64,000 nt of DNA from Pectobacterium punjabense (GTDB lineage Bacteria; Pseudomonadota; Gammaproteobacteria; Enterobacterales; Enterobacteriaceae). Under the pieces are notes generated by a model that was not told the origin of the DNA, did not search any database, and worked only from the letters and a program-made list of their open reading frames with translations. Made by a program: the position numbers and the translations under genes. Shown here piece by piece: positions 34,327-43,698 of the stretch (the stretch's first letter is position 1; each line of letters opens with the position of its first letter). The DNA is taken from assembly GCF_012427845.1 (NCBI RefSeq), contig NZ_CP038498.1, positions 3,968,001 to 4,032,000 on the forward strand, in the 5' to 3' direction.

Positions 34327-35909
34327 TCGGCGGACGTCTGTGGCCAGGGCTACTGGCCACCACGTTGTTAATTTCCGTTGCCGTACTGGCTTTCGGCGCG
34401 CTGTGGATACAGGCACCAGAAAGCCAGTGGCGCACGCTATGGCATGACAGCTATCTCTGGCATGTCATTCGGTTTACCTTCTGGCAGGCCTTTCTCTCTG
34501 CGCTGTTTTCTACCGTTCCTGCGATTTTCCTCGCCAGAGCGCTGTACCGACGGCGCTTCCCCGGCCATCGCTGGTTGCTGCGCCTGTGCGCGATGACGCT
34601 GGTGTTGCCCGTACTGGTGGCCGTTTTTGGCCTGCTCAGCGTTTATGGCCGACAAGGCTGGCTGGCCTCTGCATTGGGCTGGTTCGACCTAAAATACACG
34701 TTTTCACCCTACGGACTGCAAGGTATTTTGCTGGCACACGTCTTCTTCAACCTGCCGCTGGCAACCCGACTGCTATTGCAATCCTTAGAAGGCATCGCCA
34801 CCGAGCAGCGCCAGTTAGCCGCCAATCTGGGCATGAATAGCTGGCAACATTTCCGTCTGTTGGAGTGGCCCGCCCTGCGCAGGCAAATTTTACCCACTGG
34901 CGCGCTAATTTTTATGCTCTGCTTTGCCAGCTTTGCCACAGTTCTATCACTGGGCGGTGGCCCGCAGGCGACCACGATTGAGCTGGCTATCTATCAGGCA
35001 TTGAGCTTTGATTACGATCCGGCACGCGCGGCACTGCTGGCGTTAATTCAGATGGTTTGCTGTCTCGGTTTGGTGCTGCTGAGTCAGCGGCTGGGACGAA
35101 TTCTGCCTGTCGGCAGTACGCAGCAGCTTTCATGGCGCAACCCGCAAGATAGCGCCTTAAGCCGCCTCACCGATGGCCTGATGATTGGCGCGCTGTTGCT
35201 GCTGGTCATTCCCCCTTTGCTAGCCGTGGTGGTTGATGGCGTGAACCGCTCGCTGGTTACCGTGCTGCAACAGCCCGTACTCTGGCAAACGCTGTTTACT
35301 TCGCTGCGCATTGCCCTAGGCGCTGGGCTCCTGTGTCTGGTGTTAACCATGATGCTGCTCTGGAGCAGCCGCGAACTCAAGTTACGCCAGAAGCCACTCT
35401 ACGGGCAGTTGATGAACCTGAGCGGGATGCTCATCCTCGCCATGCCCGGTATTGTGCTGGCAACTGGCTTTTTTCTGCTGCTGAATAACAGCATCGGGCT
35501 GCCACAATCCCCCTATGCGCTGGTCGTGTTCACGAATGCGCTGATGGCAATTCCATATGCCATTAAGGTGTTGGAAAACCCGATGTTGGACGTTGCCGAA
35601 CGCTACAATCGGCTCTGTACATCGCTGGATATTCGCGGCTGGCAAAGGCTGAAGCTAATCGAACTTGCCGCCCTGAAGCAGCCGTTAGCGCAGGCGTTGG
35701 CCTTTGCCTGCGTATTGTCTATCGGCGACTTCGGCGTCATCGCACTGTTCGGCAATGAGCAGTTCCGTACGTTGCCGTTCTATCTGTATCAGCAAATTGG
35801 TTCCTATCGCAGCGCCGACGGTGCGGTCACGGCACTGTTGTTGATGCTGCTGTGCTTTATGTTATTTACCCTGATTGAGAAACTGGCAGGCCGTCATGAT
35901 CGCGCTTGA
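34302..35909 (+). CDS. thiP: Thiamine ABC transporter permease
   Basis: ThiP is the fused two-domain permease of the thiamine importer. From the ATG at 34302 the product is 535 residues, starting [18 protein letters not shown] as in E. coli; an earlier ATG at 34290 is possible. About twelve membrane segments are seen, with two EAA-type loops for contact with the ATPase ([14 protein letters not shown] and [16 protein letters not shown]). It overlaps thiB by 25 nt. Confidence 0.95.
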   Translation: MATRRQPLIGGRLWPGLLATTLLISVAVLAFGALWIQAPESQWRTLWHDSYLWHVIRFTFWQAFLSALFSTVPAIFLARALYRRRFPGHRWLLRLCAMTLVLPVLVAVFGLLSVYGRQGWLASALGWFDLKYTFSPYGLQGILLAHVFFNLPLATRLLLQSLEGIATEQRQLAANLGMNSWQHFRLLEWPALRRQILPTGALIFMLCFASFATVLSLGGGPQATTIELAIYQALSFDYDPARAALLALIQMVCCLGLVLLSQRLGRILPVGSTQQLSWRNPQDSALSRLTDGLMIGALLLLVIPPLLAVVVDGVNRSLVTVLQQPVLWQTLFTSLRIALGAGLLCLVLTMMLLWSSRELKLRQKPLYGQLMNLSGMLILAMPGIVLATGFFLLLNNSIGLPQSPYALVVFTNALMAIPYAIKVLENPMLDVAERYNRLCTSLDIRGWQRLKLIELAALKQPLAQALAFACVLSIGDFGVIALFGNEQFRTLPFYLYQQIGSYRSADGAVTALLLMLLCFMLFTLIEKLAGRHDRA

Positions 35910-36600
35910 GAAATTGACCTACTTCTATCAGCACTTGCCTATGCGCTTTGATTTTCACGTCAAACCGGGTGAGCGCATCGCCATCCTCGGCCCCAGCGGC
36001 GCTGGGAAAAGCACACTGCTGAATCTGATTGCCGGTTTCCTGATGGCAGACAGCGGCGAATTACGGCTTAACGGCGCTCCCCACCGCGAAACGCCCCCCG
36101 CTAAACGACCGGTTTCTATTCTATTTCAGGAAAACAACCTGTTTCCTCACCTGACGATTGGGCAGAACATCGCGCTGGGGTTGCACCCCGGTCTACGGCT
36201 CAGTACCGCACAGCGTGAAACGCTACGGCAGATCGCCGATCGGGTTGGTCTGGCAGATCTTCTGGATCGGTTACCGTCGCAGGTTTCCGGCGGGCAACGT
36301 CAGCGCGCGGCATTGGCACGCTGTCTGGTACGTCATCAACCGATTCTGCTGTTGGATGAACCGTTTTCAGCACTCGATCCGGCACTGCGTCAGGAGATGC
36401 TCGATCTGGTTGAAAGCGTATGTCAGGAGCGTCAGTTCACGCTGCTGATGGTGTCTCACAATCTGGATGATGCCATGCGGATCGCAAAACGCACGGTGCT
36501 GATCGTGGACGGGCAGATTTATTATGATGGATCGACTCAGGCGCTACAGGATGGCAGCGCCGAAGCCGCCACCATCCTGGGCATTTCACGCTCGTCTTAA
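35896..36600 (+). CDS. thiQ: Thiamine ABC transporter ATPase
   Basis: ThiQ powers thiamine import. The 234-residue product has Walker [11 protein letters not shown], the Q loop [11 protein letters not shown], signature [15 protein letters not shown] and Walker [14 protein letters not shown]. The ATG at 35896 gives the family N-terminus ([18 protein letters not shown]); an upstream in-frame ATG at 35875 lies deeper inside thiP. It overlaps thiP by 14 nt and is convergent with the GH43 gene, 10 nt away. Confidence 0.95.
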   Translation: MIALEKLTYFYQHLPMRFDFHVKPGERIAILGPSGAGKSTLLNLIAGFLMADSGELRLNGAPHRETPPAKRPVSILFQENNLFPHLTIGQNIALGLHPGLRLSTAQRETLRQIADRVGLADLLDRLPSQVSGGQRQRAALARCLVRHQPILLLDEPFSALDPALRQEMLDLVESVCQERQFTLLMVSHNLDDAMRIAKRTVLIVDGQIYYDGSTQALQDGSAEAATILGISRSS

Positions 36601-36610
36601 GACCGGGGAA

Positions 36611-38233
36611 TCAAGGCAAAGCCTGATAGCGCAGGTTACTGAACGTCACCTCGCCTTCGCCTGAAGCATACAGGGCAGGCCGCAGACTGAGGAAGTCATA
36701 CGCGACGTTGTGATGGTAGCCAGACACTTCCATCTGCACCGGATACTTCTTCCACGGCTCCTGATCCGAGGTTCGGGTATAAAACGTCACGATATGGCGA
36801 TCGTTTTTCATCCGAATTTGCACCTCATTGCCTGTGATGTGCGGCAGTTTCTTCTCCGCCCTTTCCAACCCATAGCGGTGCATGACGGTGCCATCCTGAT
36901 TAAACGACAACCCGACATACAGCTTCGCGTTGTAGAACAGCAGTAAACCAGCCTGCGATCCAGGGGCAAAGTTCGCCGTGACCTCAATTTGATAGGCCTG
37001 ATCGCCAGGGATCATCGTCAGCGGTGCGCTGTCTTTCGGCGACGTTCCTTTTGCCTTCAGGTGCAGCTTGCCGTCGCTGAGCGTAACCCGTTTCAGCTCT
37101 TCCGCATTGGCGCGGTAGAAATGCCAGCGGGCTGGAAATTTTTCATCGGTAAAGCTATCAGACCAGCCGATACCGTGCGGCACCGCTTCGCCCCCTGCCG
37201 GTTTGCGAATCGGTTTACCGGTATCAAAGCCAGCAGACGTAAACCAGCCATCGTCTCCCCAGATGATCGGCTCCAGCATCGCCTGCCGTCCCAGCGTCAT
37301 AAAGCCATTTTCATAACCGTGATACACCATGTACCAATTTTTATCCGGTCCTTCGATCAGCGTTGCGTGGCCGCGTGACCACCACTTTTCAGAACGATCT
37401 TGCGTGCGGATAATCGGGTTATGCGGTGAGTTTTCCCACGGCCCGTTGATCGATTTCGATCGCGCGGCAATCACCATATGCCCCGTTGGTGGCCCCGCCG
37501 TGCCGCCTTCCGCCAGCACCATGTAGAAATAGTCGCCGTGGCGCAGCATCTTCGGCCCTTCCTGCGAGAAGCTTTCCACATCCCACTCTTCCGGGTACTG
37601 CCATCCCTGATAAACCACTTCCATGTCACCGACCGTCGACAGCCCGTCATCGGTTAACTGCACGCGATTGCCGCCAGACATAAAGATGTAACGTTTACCG
37701 TCCTCTCCCACCACATGACCGGGATCGCTGGCCGGATTTTTCAAGCCCGTATCCTTCGGCGGCGTCCACGGGCCGTGAATATCATCGGCAGTAATCACAT
37801 ACAGCGTTTTCTTTTTCGTTCCTTTGGCGTCGATAATCCGGTTTGTGGTGAAGTAGATATAATATTTGCCGTCGTGTTTCACCAAATCCGGCGCCCAGAT
37901 CGCGTCAACGGGCGTCGTGATCGCCGGGCCAATCGGCTGCCAGTTAACTAAATCGCGCGAGTGCCAAATCAGCAGTCCGGGGATATCGTCAAAGGACGAG
38001 AACGTCATGTAGTAATCGGCACCATCCTTGATAATCGTGGGATCTGGATGATCGCCCGCAATAATCGGATTGAGATAACAGCCGTTGCCCAAATCCGCCT
38101 GACGCTGCTGTTCAATACCCCGTTTCCACTCATTAGCAGGGCCAGCCTGACAGGACATTGCCTGACCGATACCCATTGCCATCAGTAAGATACCGCTCAA
38201 TACCCCTTTCCCTACCACTCGGGACACACCCAT
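36611..38233 (-). CDS. Secreted GH43-family glycoside hydrolase (xylosidase/arabinosidase type)
   Basis: The 540-residue product has a signal peptide (about residues 1-30, ending QAMSCQA). The five-bladed GH43 domain has the expected catalytic residues: base Asp in GDHPDPTII (Asp64), Asp116 in IWAPDLVK, and acid Glu225 in FSQEGPKM. The last ~190 residues (from about 350) look like a beta-sandwich (concanavalin-like) domain as found in GH43 enzymes. It probably trims xylan or arabinan from plant cell walls in the periplasm or outside. It is single, divergent from ivbL-ilvBN. The exact substrate cannot be read from sequence. Confidence 0.87.
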   Translation of the reverse strand: MGVSRVVGKGVLSGILLMAMGIGQAMSCQAGPANEWKRGIEQQRQADLGNGCYLNPIIAGDHPDPTIIKDGADYYMTFSSFDDIPGLLIWHSRDLVNWQPIGPAITTPVDAIWAPDLVKHDGKYYIYFTTNRIIDAKGTKKKTLYVITADDIHGPWTPPKDTGLKNPASDPGHVVGEDGKRYIFMSGGNRVQLTDDGLSTVGDMEVVYQGWQYPEEWDVESFSQEGPKMLRHGDYFYMVLAEGGTAGPPTGHMVIAARSKSINGPWENSPHNPIIRTQDRSEKWWSRGHATLIEGPDKNWYMVYHGYENGFMTLGRQAMLEPIIWGDDGWFTSAGFDTGKPIRKPAGGEAVPHGIGWSDSFTDEKFPARWHFYRANAEELKRVTLSDGKLHLKAKGTSPKDSAPLTMIPGDQAYQIEVTANFAPGSQAGLLLFYNAKLYVGLSFNQDGTVMHRYGLERAEKKLPHITGNEVQIRMKNDRHIVTFYTRTSDQEPWKKYPVQMEVSGYHHNVAYDFLSLRPALYASGEGEVTFSNLRYQALP

Positions 38234-38372
38234 TTATCACCACCCACTATCCCAATGATTATTTTATAATTTATAACATTGAAACCCTGTTCCAATTGTG
38301 AAAACAGTCACGCTTCTCTGGTTTTTCGGCGAAAAATCAAGCGGTAATCACACCGTGCAATTTTCAATATAC

Positions 38373-38388
38373 TGTGACCAATTCGACA
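38373..38388 (+). promoter_or_regulatory. Possible CRP site upstream of ivbL-ilvBN
   Basis: TGTGA-CCAATT-CGACA has a perfect left half and a 3/5 right half of the CRP consensus TGTGA-N6-TCACA. ilvBN of E. coli is CRP-activated, so the position (about 130 nt before ivbL) is of interest. It is weak on sequence alone. Confidence 0.35.
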
Positions 38389-38520
38389 TATTCAGTTTTT
38401 ATCCCTTGTAGGTATTGTGTCTTTTTGTACTGCTGTGCTTATATGAGTTGGCGAGTGAATAACTCATTCGAACACAACATTCGGCCATAAATAATTCACT
38501 AGAACATAAATAGGATTCCC

Positions 38521-38628
38521 GTGACGCACTACTCTTCTTCCACTTCAGCACTACTAAGCACCGCGCATGTTGACGCGGTCGTCGTCGTGCGCGTGGTGGT
38601 CGTGGTCGTCGTCGGCAGCGCGCCGTAA
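38521..38628 (+). CDS. ivbL: ilvBN leader peptide
   Basis: A 35-residue ORF with a GTG start preceded by AGGA five nt upstream. It reads MTHYSSSTSALLSTAHVDA and then VVVVRVVVVVVVGSAP. It has twelve valines, eleven of them in a run broken by one Arg, plus two adjacent leucines. E. coli IvbL likewise ends in a valine run and GNAP. Stalling when valyl- or leucyl-tRNA is short should relieve attenuation of ilvBN. Confidence 0.93.
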   Translation: MTHYSSSTSALLSTAHVDAVVVVRVVVVVVVGSAP

Positions 38629-38651
38629 CGGGTTCCGAATCGAAGATTCTC

Positions 38652-38690
38652 AAACCCCGCCGGCGCCAGCCGAGCGGGGTTTCTTGTTTC
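38652..38690 (+). terminator. ilvBN attenuator terminator
   Basis: AAACCCCGC (38652-38660) pairs with GCGGGGTTT (38674-38682), followed by CTTGTTTC. It lies 24 nt after ivbL and before ilvB, the expected attenuator site. The T run is interrupted. Confidence 0.85.
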
Positions 38691-38738
38691 TACCCTCCCC
38701 GCTCCGACACCGCACCGGCCCTGATGAAGGATGTAAAC

Positions 38739-40403
38739 ATGCGTTATACAGGCGCTCAGTTGATTGTTCGGCTGCTCGAACAGCAGGGCATCACCACCGT
38801 AGCGGGTATTCCAGGCGGCGCAGCTCTGCCGTTATATGATGCACTGGGTCAAAGTAAGACGATTCACCACGTTCTGGCCCGCCATGAACAAGGGGCGGGA
38901 TTTATGGCACAAGGCATGGCGCGCGCCAGTGGGCAAGCCGCCGTTTGTATGGCCTCCAGCGGCCCAGGAGCAACCAACCTGCTCACTGCCATTGCCGATG
39001 CCAAGCTGGATTCCATCCCGCTGGTGTGCATCACCGGTCAGGTGCCTTCCGGCATGATCGGCACCGATGCGTTTCAGGAAGTCGACACCTACGGCATCTC
39101 AATCCCCGTCACTAAGCATAATTATCTGGTGCGTGACATCAGCGAACTGCCGCACGTGATCCCAGAAGCGTTTCGCATCGCGCAGTCGGGCCGTCCCGGA
39201 CCGGTGTGGATCGATATTCCAAAAGATATTCAGAACGCAACCATTGAACTGAGCGAATTGCCGGGCGTCTTTCCTCTCGATACGCCCCCCGCTATCGCCC
39301 AGCAGGACATAGAGCGAGCAGCGGCTATGATTAACGCGGCGCAGCGTCCGGTTCTCTATCTGGGCGGTGGGATCATTAGCAGCGCTGCGCACGAGCAGGC
39401 GGTTCAACTGGCAGAACGTTCCAGCCTGCCAACCACCATGACGCTGATGGCCCTGGGCTCAATGCCTGTCGATCATCCTCTGTCGCTGGGTATGCTCGGC
39501 ATGCACGCCGCACGATCAACCAATCTGATCTTACAGCAGGCGGATTTGTTAATTGTGCTGGGTGCGCGTTTTGACGATCGCGCGATTGGTAAAGCAGAGC
39601 AGTTTTGCCCGCAGGCCAGCATCATCCACATCGACATCGATCCGGCAGAACTGGGCAAGATCCGCCAGCCACATGTGGCGATCAATGCCGACGTTGCACA
39701 GGCACTGGATCAGTTGCTGCCGCATATTACGTCGCAGCAGCGTGACGTGTGGCGTGCAACCGTTAGCAGTCTGCAACAGGAATTCCCGTTCAGCATGCCG
39801 AATGCTGACGATCCGTTAAGCCATTATGGTCTGGTGCAGGCCACGGCGCAGGCGCTGACGGATGATGCCATCATCACCACCGATGTCGGCCAACATCAAA
39901 TGTGGGTGGCTCAGTCCTATCCACTGCGTCGTCCACGTCAGTGGCTGACATCTGGTGGATTTGGCACGATGGGCTTTGGCCTGCCTGCGGCGATTGGTGC
40001 CGCGCTGGCCGAACCGGAACGCACCGTAGTGTGCTTCTCGGGTGATGGCAGCCTGATGATGAATATTCAGGAAATGGCGACCGCGGCAGAAGAAGGGCTC
40101 AACGTAAAAATCGTCCTGATGAACAACCAGTCACTGGGTCTGGTTCACCAGCAGCAGGATATGTTTTTCCAGCAGCGCATCTTCGCTGCCGATTACCGTT
40201 ACAGTACCAATTTCCTCGCGATTGCCGCCGGTTTCGGCTTTGCAACCTGCGATCTGAACGCCGCAGCCGATCCACAGGCTGCCCTGCAAGAGGCGCTCAA
40301 CCAGCCAGGCCCGGCGCTGATCCACGTACTTATTGACGCCAATGAGAAAGTTTTACCCATCGTGCCACCGGGCGCAGCGAACATCGATATGATCGGAGAT
40401 TAA
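38739..40403 (+). CDS. ilvB: Acetolactate synthase I catalytic subunit
   Basis: IlvB is the ThDP-dependent catalytic subunit of a second acetolactate synthase, which works with IlvN. The 554-residue product starts [17 protein letters not shown]. It has the catalytic glutamate segment [17 protein letters not shown] and the ThDP motif [25 protein letters not shown] seven nt upstream favours the ATG at 38739 over one at 38724. It is close in size to IlvI in this window but clearly of the IlvB type (MVPPGAAN-like C-terminus, here [11 protein letters not shown]). Confidence 0.95.
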   Translation: MRYTGAQLIVRLLEQQGITTVAGIPGGAALPLYDALGQSKTIHHVLARHEQGAGFMAQGMARASGQAAVCMASSGPGATNLLTAIADAKLDSIPLVCITGQVPSGMIGTDAFQEVDTYGISIPVTKHNYLVRDISELPHVIPEAFRIAQSGRPGPVWIDIPKDIQNATIELSELPGVFPLDTPPAIAQQDIERAAAMINAAQRPVLYLGGGIISSAAHEQAVQLAERSSLPTTMTLMALGSMPVDHPLSLGMLGMHAARSTNLILQQADLLIVLGARFDDRAIGKAEQFCPQASIIHIDIDPAELGKIRQPHVAINADVAQALDQLLPHITSQQRDVWRATVSSLQQEFPFSMPNADDPLSHYGLVQATAQALTDDAIITTDVGQHQMWVAQSYPLRRPRQWLTSGGFGTMGFGLPAAIGAALAEPERTVVCFSGDGSLMMNIQEMATAAEEGLNVKIVLMNNQSLGLVHQQQDMFFQQRIFAADYRYSTNFLAIAAGFGFATCDLNAAADPQAALQEALNQPGPALIHVLIDANEKVLPIVPPGAANIDMIGD

Positions 40404-40720
40404 TGACTATGTCAACTCAACTAACTTCGTCAACTCAGCCAATTTCAAATCAGGTCACGCTAGAACTCTCTGTGCGCAACCACCCCGGCGTGATGTCACA
40501 CGTTTGCGGACTGTTTGCCCGCCGGGCATTTAACGTAGAAGGCATTCTGTGTATGCCGCTGGCAAACGGTGAAGAAAGCCGAATCTGGCTACTGGTTAAA
40601 GATGACCAGCGGCTACAGCAAATGATCAGTCAGGTAGAAAAGCTGGAGGATGTCCTTCAGGTTCGTCGTCACGGTGAAGAAATGCGTATTTTTGAGCAGG
40701 TCGCCGAGTTTTACTGCTAA
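40403..40720 (+). CDS. ilvN: Acetolactate synthase I regulatory subunit
   Basis: IlvN is the valine-binding ACT-domain subunit of acetolactate synthase I. The 105-residue product has [31 protein letters not shown], the ACT signature. Its ATG shares the last base of the ilvB stop (TAATG); a second ATG two codons later is also possible. It is followed by a GC-rich hairpin (40728-40746) without a T run. Confidence 0.95.
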   Translation: MTMSTQLTSSTQPISNQVTLELSVRNHPGVMSHVCGLFARRAFNVEGILCMPLANGEESRIWLLVKDDQRLQQMISQVEKLEDVLQVRRHGEEMRIFEQVAEFYC

Positions 40721-40755
40721 ATGGCGTGGCCGGGTCTTTCCCGGCCTGCCCAATC

Positions 40756-41526
40756 TCACCCGTTCAACACCTGCCATAGCAGGTGCCGGTAAACCGGCAT
40801 CAGCGGGTGCTGAACCAGCACGACCAACGATGCAGCCGCCGATACAGATATCGCTGGAGCGACCCAACGCAGGCGTCTGAGCGGTATCTTTCTGCTAAAC
40901 CAATCATGATGTTTACGCTTATCGCTGCGCCACCAGCGCCAGTTTAACCAGCCTGCGACCCATACCACGATGGCCGTTGCCAGTAATAACCACTTAAAGC
41001 CCGCGCTGTTCGTCCCTGCGGGAATATCAATCGCCACCCCAGCCAGAATACCGGGTAAGAAATAGGCCGGTGGCCACAGCAGGCAGCCGATGATATTCGG
41101 CACCGCGAATTTATAAGGCGGTAGCCCCAGCATCCCCGCCACCATCGGGATTAATGGCCGCGTAGGGCCGACAAAGCGCCCAATCAATATTGTCGGCATT
41201 GGATGTTGATACAAAGCATATTCAGTTTTACTTAGTAATGCCTGATACTTTTTCAGGAAAGACCAGTTATGCAGCGGAGTCTTAAAACGTATGCCAATAA
41301 AATAGGAAATCCAGTCTCCTAGCAGGCAACCGATAATTCCAACTGCCCACGCCGGGTACAGCCCCATTTGTCCACTGCCGATCAGCGCCCCCAGCGTTGC
41401 CATCATGACCGTGCCCGGCAACAACAGCCCCACCAGAGCCAGAGATTCCAGAAAAGCAACCAGCATGACGGCGATCAGTGAATACGCGAGTGATTGAGTA
41501 ACCAGATGATCCAGCCACGCTTCCAT
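40756..41526 (-). CDS. yabI: DedA-family inner membrane protein
   Basis: YabI belongs to the DedA/SNARE-associated family, whose members are thought to act in lipid carrier recycling across the inner membrane. The 256-residue product starts MEAWLDHLVTQSLAYSLIAV and has LPGTVMMATLGALIGSG, GDWISYFIG and GRFVGPTRPLIPMVAGM, typical of the family. A 40-residue upstream extension (start 41646) is not conserved; GGTTTT before the ATG at 41524-41526 is a modest site. E. coli yabI also lies near thiQ. Confidence 0.9.
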   Translation of the reverse strand: MEAWLDHLVTQSLAYSLIAVMLVAFLESLALVGLLLPGTVMMATLGALIGSGQMGLYPAWAVGIIGCLLGDWISYFIGIRFKTPLHNWSFLKKYQALLSKTEYALYQHPMPTILIGRFVGPTRPLIPMVAGMLGLPPYKFAVPNIIGCLLWPPAYFLPGILAGVAIDIPAGTNSAGFKWLLLATAIVVWVAGWLNWRWWRSDKRKHHDWFSRKIPLRRLRWVAPAISVSAAASLVVLVQHPLMPVYRHLLWQVLNG

Positions 41527-41673
41527 AAAACCTACCCGTACTTTATAAAAACAAAGATTGTCTGGATCATAGCAGAAGCCGTCAACTCCTGATTGCTGGT
41601 CAATTCTTTTGCACCGACAGGCAGCAACACTTATGATAGCGGTCATTTTTTGCCACTGTGCCGCTCTGCCACT

Positions 41674-43254
41674 ATGTTTTTTAAACTACTCAATCATTTC
41701 GGGCTACGACGTCTTATCCTCTTACTGGCAGTGGCAAGCGCATTAGTGACGCTGGCAAACAGCTTTTACGCCAGCTATCGCGTCCAGCGAGAGCTTCTGA
41801 TTGATAACACACTTGAAGCCAATCGCGTCTACGCCGCCAAACTTGCGGCAATGACCCATTCTTTCTTTAAAGAATCTCAGCAACAGTTAGCCTACAGCGC
41901 AAACATCGTCGCTTCCCAAATGGATGACAAGGTTAGTCTGCTAAAAGAAGCTGACCGCCTGCGGTTACAGACCAGCAACTTCAACTCTGTCGTCATTGCA
42001 GATGAAAAAGGTATCGTCAGAGCCACGTCACCCGATACGTTCCAATTAATCGGGAGAAACCTGACAACAGACGGCGCACTCGACGCCTTGAAAGAAAAGC
42101 GACCTCTCATCAGCCAGCCCTACATGTCTGCCGCCAATAACTTTATCGTGCTGATATCGTCGCCGATCTTTACACGGGATGGCCGTTACAAAGGGTTTAT
42201 CGGCGGATCGATCTATCTTAAGCAGCCCAGCGTTCTTAATACGCTACTAGATAAACACTATTACCGCGACGGCTCTTATATTTATGTCACCGATAGAAAC
42301 AGAAGGATGCTGTATCACCGCGATATGGAGCGTATTGGTAAAGTAGAAACCAACGATCTGAAGATCGATGCACAGCGCGAAGATAATGGTAGCCAGCATA
42401 TGGTGAACTATCTGGGTGAACAAATGTTAGCGGGTTACGCCGTGGAATCTACCTCACAATGGGAGATTGTGGCGCTTCGCCCAACGGACATCACGCTGAA
42501 ACCACTGGATGGACTGATGCTGAATGTTCTGCGTCATACGCTTCCGCTCGCGCTGCTCACAATCTTGTGCGTCTGGCTACTTGCCCGGCTCATCGCGCAG
42601 CCTCTCTGGCTGCTGGCACGCAGCGCCAATAAGATGGATGCGACGGATGTTTCCGACGATATCAGAAACATCCACTCTTGGTATTTTGAGGCCTCTCAGC
42701 TCAAGCAGGCCATGTTGCTGGGTATCGATTTATTGCAGCGCAAAATTGGTAAATTACGCTCTGAGGCACACTCAGACCCGATGACCGAACTGCTCAATCG
42801 CCGCGGGTTGGATAGCGTTCTCCGCTACTGGCAGATGGGGCAAAAAAGCTTTGCGGTCATCGCGCTCGATATCGACCGCTTCAAACGCATCAATGACACC
42901 CACGGTCACGACGTAGGGGATACCGTCATTCGCTATCTATCACAGCTTATTCGCACCAGCTCGCGCGATGCTGACATCCTGTGCCGCAGCGGCGGTGAAG
43001 AGTTTCTGATATTGTTGCCCGAAACCAGCCTGAATGAGGCTCTCAACATTGCTGAACGATTACGCCAACGCACGCAGGAATCCACGATACCTGTCGTGGG
43101 CAATATCACCATCTCATTAGGTGTTGCCCTATGGGAACCGGGTACCAGCGATATGTCGATCGAGCGAACCTTCAAGCTCGCGGATGAGGCTCTGTATCAA
43201 GCCAAACAGGAAGGCCGCAACCGCGTGGCTTCAGCTTTACGCGACGAGCATTAA
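41674..43254 (+). CDS. Membrane diguanylate cyclase with periplasmic sensor
   Basis: The 526-residue protein has a membrane segment near residues 14-32, a periplasmic Cache-like sensor to about 283 (VVIADEKGIVRATSPDTFQLIG; SQPYMSAANNFIVLISSPIF), a second membrane segment (about 285-308), a HAMP-like linker and a C-terminal GGDEF domain. The active-site motif is GGEEF (440-444), compatible with activity. The inhibitory site RDAD (431-434) five residues before it is intact. It should make cyclic di-GMP in response to an external signal. An earlier start at 41593 is possible but would add a non-conserved polar stretch. Confidence 0.88.
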   Translation: MFFKLLNHFGLRRLILLLAVASALVTLANSFYASYRVQRELLIDNTLEANRVYAAKLAAMTHSFFKESQQQLAYSANIVASQMDDKVSLLKEADRLRLQTSNFNSVVIADEKGIVRATSPDTFQLIGRNLTTDGALDALKEKRPLISQPYMSAANNFIVLISSPIFTRDGRYKGFIGGSIYLKQPSVLNTLLDKHYYRDGSYIYVTDRNRRMLYHRDMERIGKVETNDLKIDAQREDNGSQHMVNYLGEQMLAGYAVESTSQWEIVALRPTDITLKPLDGLMLNVLRHTLPLALLTILCVWLLARLIAQPLWLLARSANKMDATDVSDDIRNIHSWYFEASQLKQAMLLGIDLLQRKIGKLRSEAHSDPMTELLNRRGLDSVLRYWQMGQKSFAVIALDIDRFKRINDTHGHDVGDTVIRYLSQLIRTSSRDADILCRSGGEEFLILLPETSLNEALNIAERLRQRTQESTIPVVGNITISLGVALWEPGTSDMSIERTFKLADEALYQAKQEGRNRVASALRDEH

Positions 43255-43268
43255 TTCATTTTCACCTT

Positions 43269-43611
43269 ATATACCCTAAATAATTCGAGTTGCATGACAA
43301 AACGTTAAGCGTTTTGAACAACGCTCTGCGTTGACCCTTTAGGGCAAGGCCCATTTATGGCCTTGTAACGCGGCAACGGCGCGACAAATTCGTCGGGAAC
43401 GAATTTGACCAGCCAACGGCTGGCCTTCGGTGAGAGACAGGATGTCTCTCATTTCATCCTCAGGAGCTTACTCAGGTAAGTGACTGGGGTGAGCAAGGAC
43501 AAATTGGTTTAGCCAATTTGAACGCCGTTTACGGCGGCCCTTCAGGGCGAGGCTCAGTGATGAGCCGAGTATTGCCAACGCACAAGCAGCTTGAAGTATG
43601 ACGGGTATACA
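43269..43611. repeat. Composite ERIC-type repeat with about ten hairpins
   Basis: The ends match ERIC: TATACCCTAAATAATTCGAG on the left and CTTGAAGTATGACGGGTATA on the right. The ERIC core (GGAGCTTACTCAGGTAAGTG and GACTGGGGTGAGC) lies at 43463-43494. Extra segments of about 160 and 85 bp split the element into a chain of perfect inverted repeats centred near 43307, 43340, 43355, 43396, 43416, 43441, 43510, 43530, 43543 and 43558. The first is shared with the copy at 25459. It fills the space between the cyclase gene and polB. Confidence 0.85.
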
Positions 43612-43628
43612 GGTGATGTCGCTGGACA

Positions 43629-43650
43629 TTACCTGTATAAATAACCATAC
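43629..43650 (+). promoter_or_regulatory. Possible degenerate LexA box before polB
   Basis: CTGT-ATAAATAA-CCAT (43633-43648) has a perfect left half-site and A+T-rich spacer of the SOS box CTGT-N8-ACAG, but a poor right half. polB of E. coli is SOS-controlled from a site at the same place. Weak on its own. Confidence 0.35.
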
Positions 43651-43698
43651 TTATCTCTACCATCCTTCCTTATCTCGCTTGCTATAAAAGGCCGCTTA

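Noticed and set aside
38399..38653. 84-codon minus-strand ORF across the ivbL leader
   Set aside because: Its Arg/Pro-rich product is the reverse complement of the valine run and attenuator of ivbL, which fully explain the sequence.
40728..40746. Intrinsic terminator after ilvN
   Set aside because: GGCCGGG/CCCGGCC forms a hairpin but has no T run on either side, so termination there is not supported.
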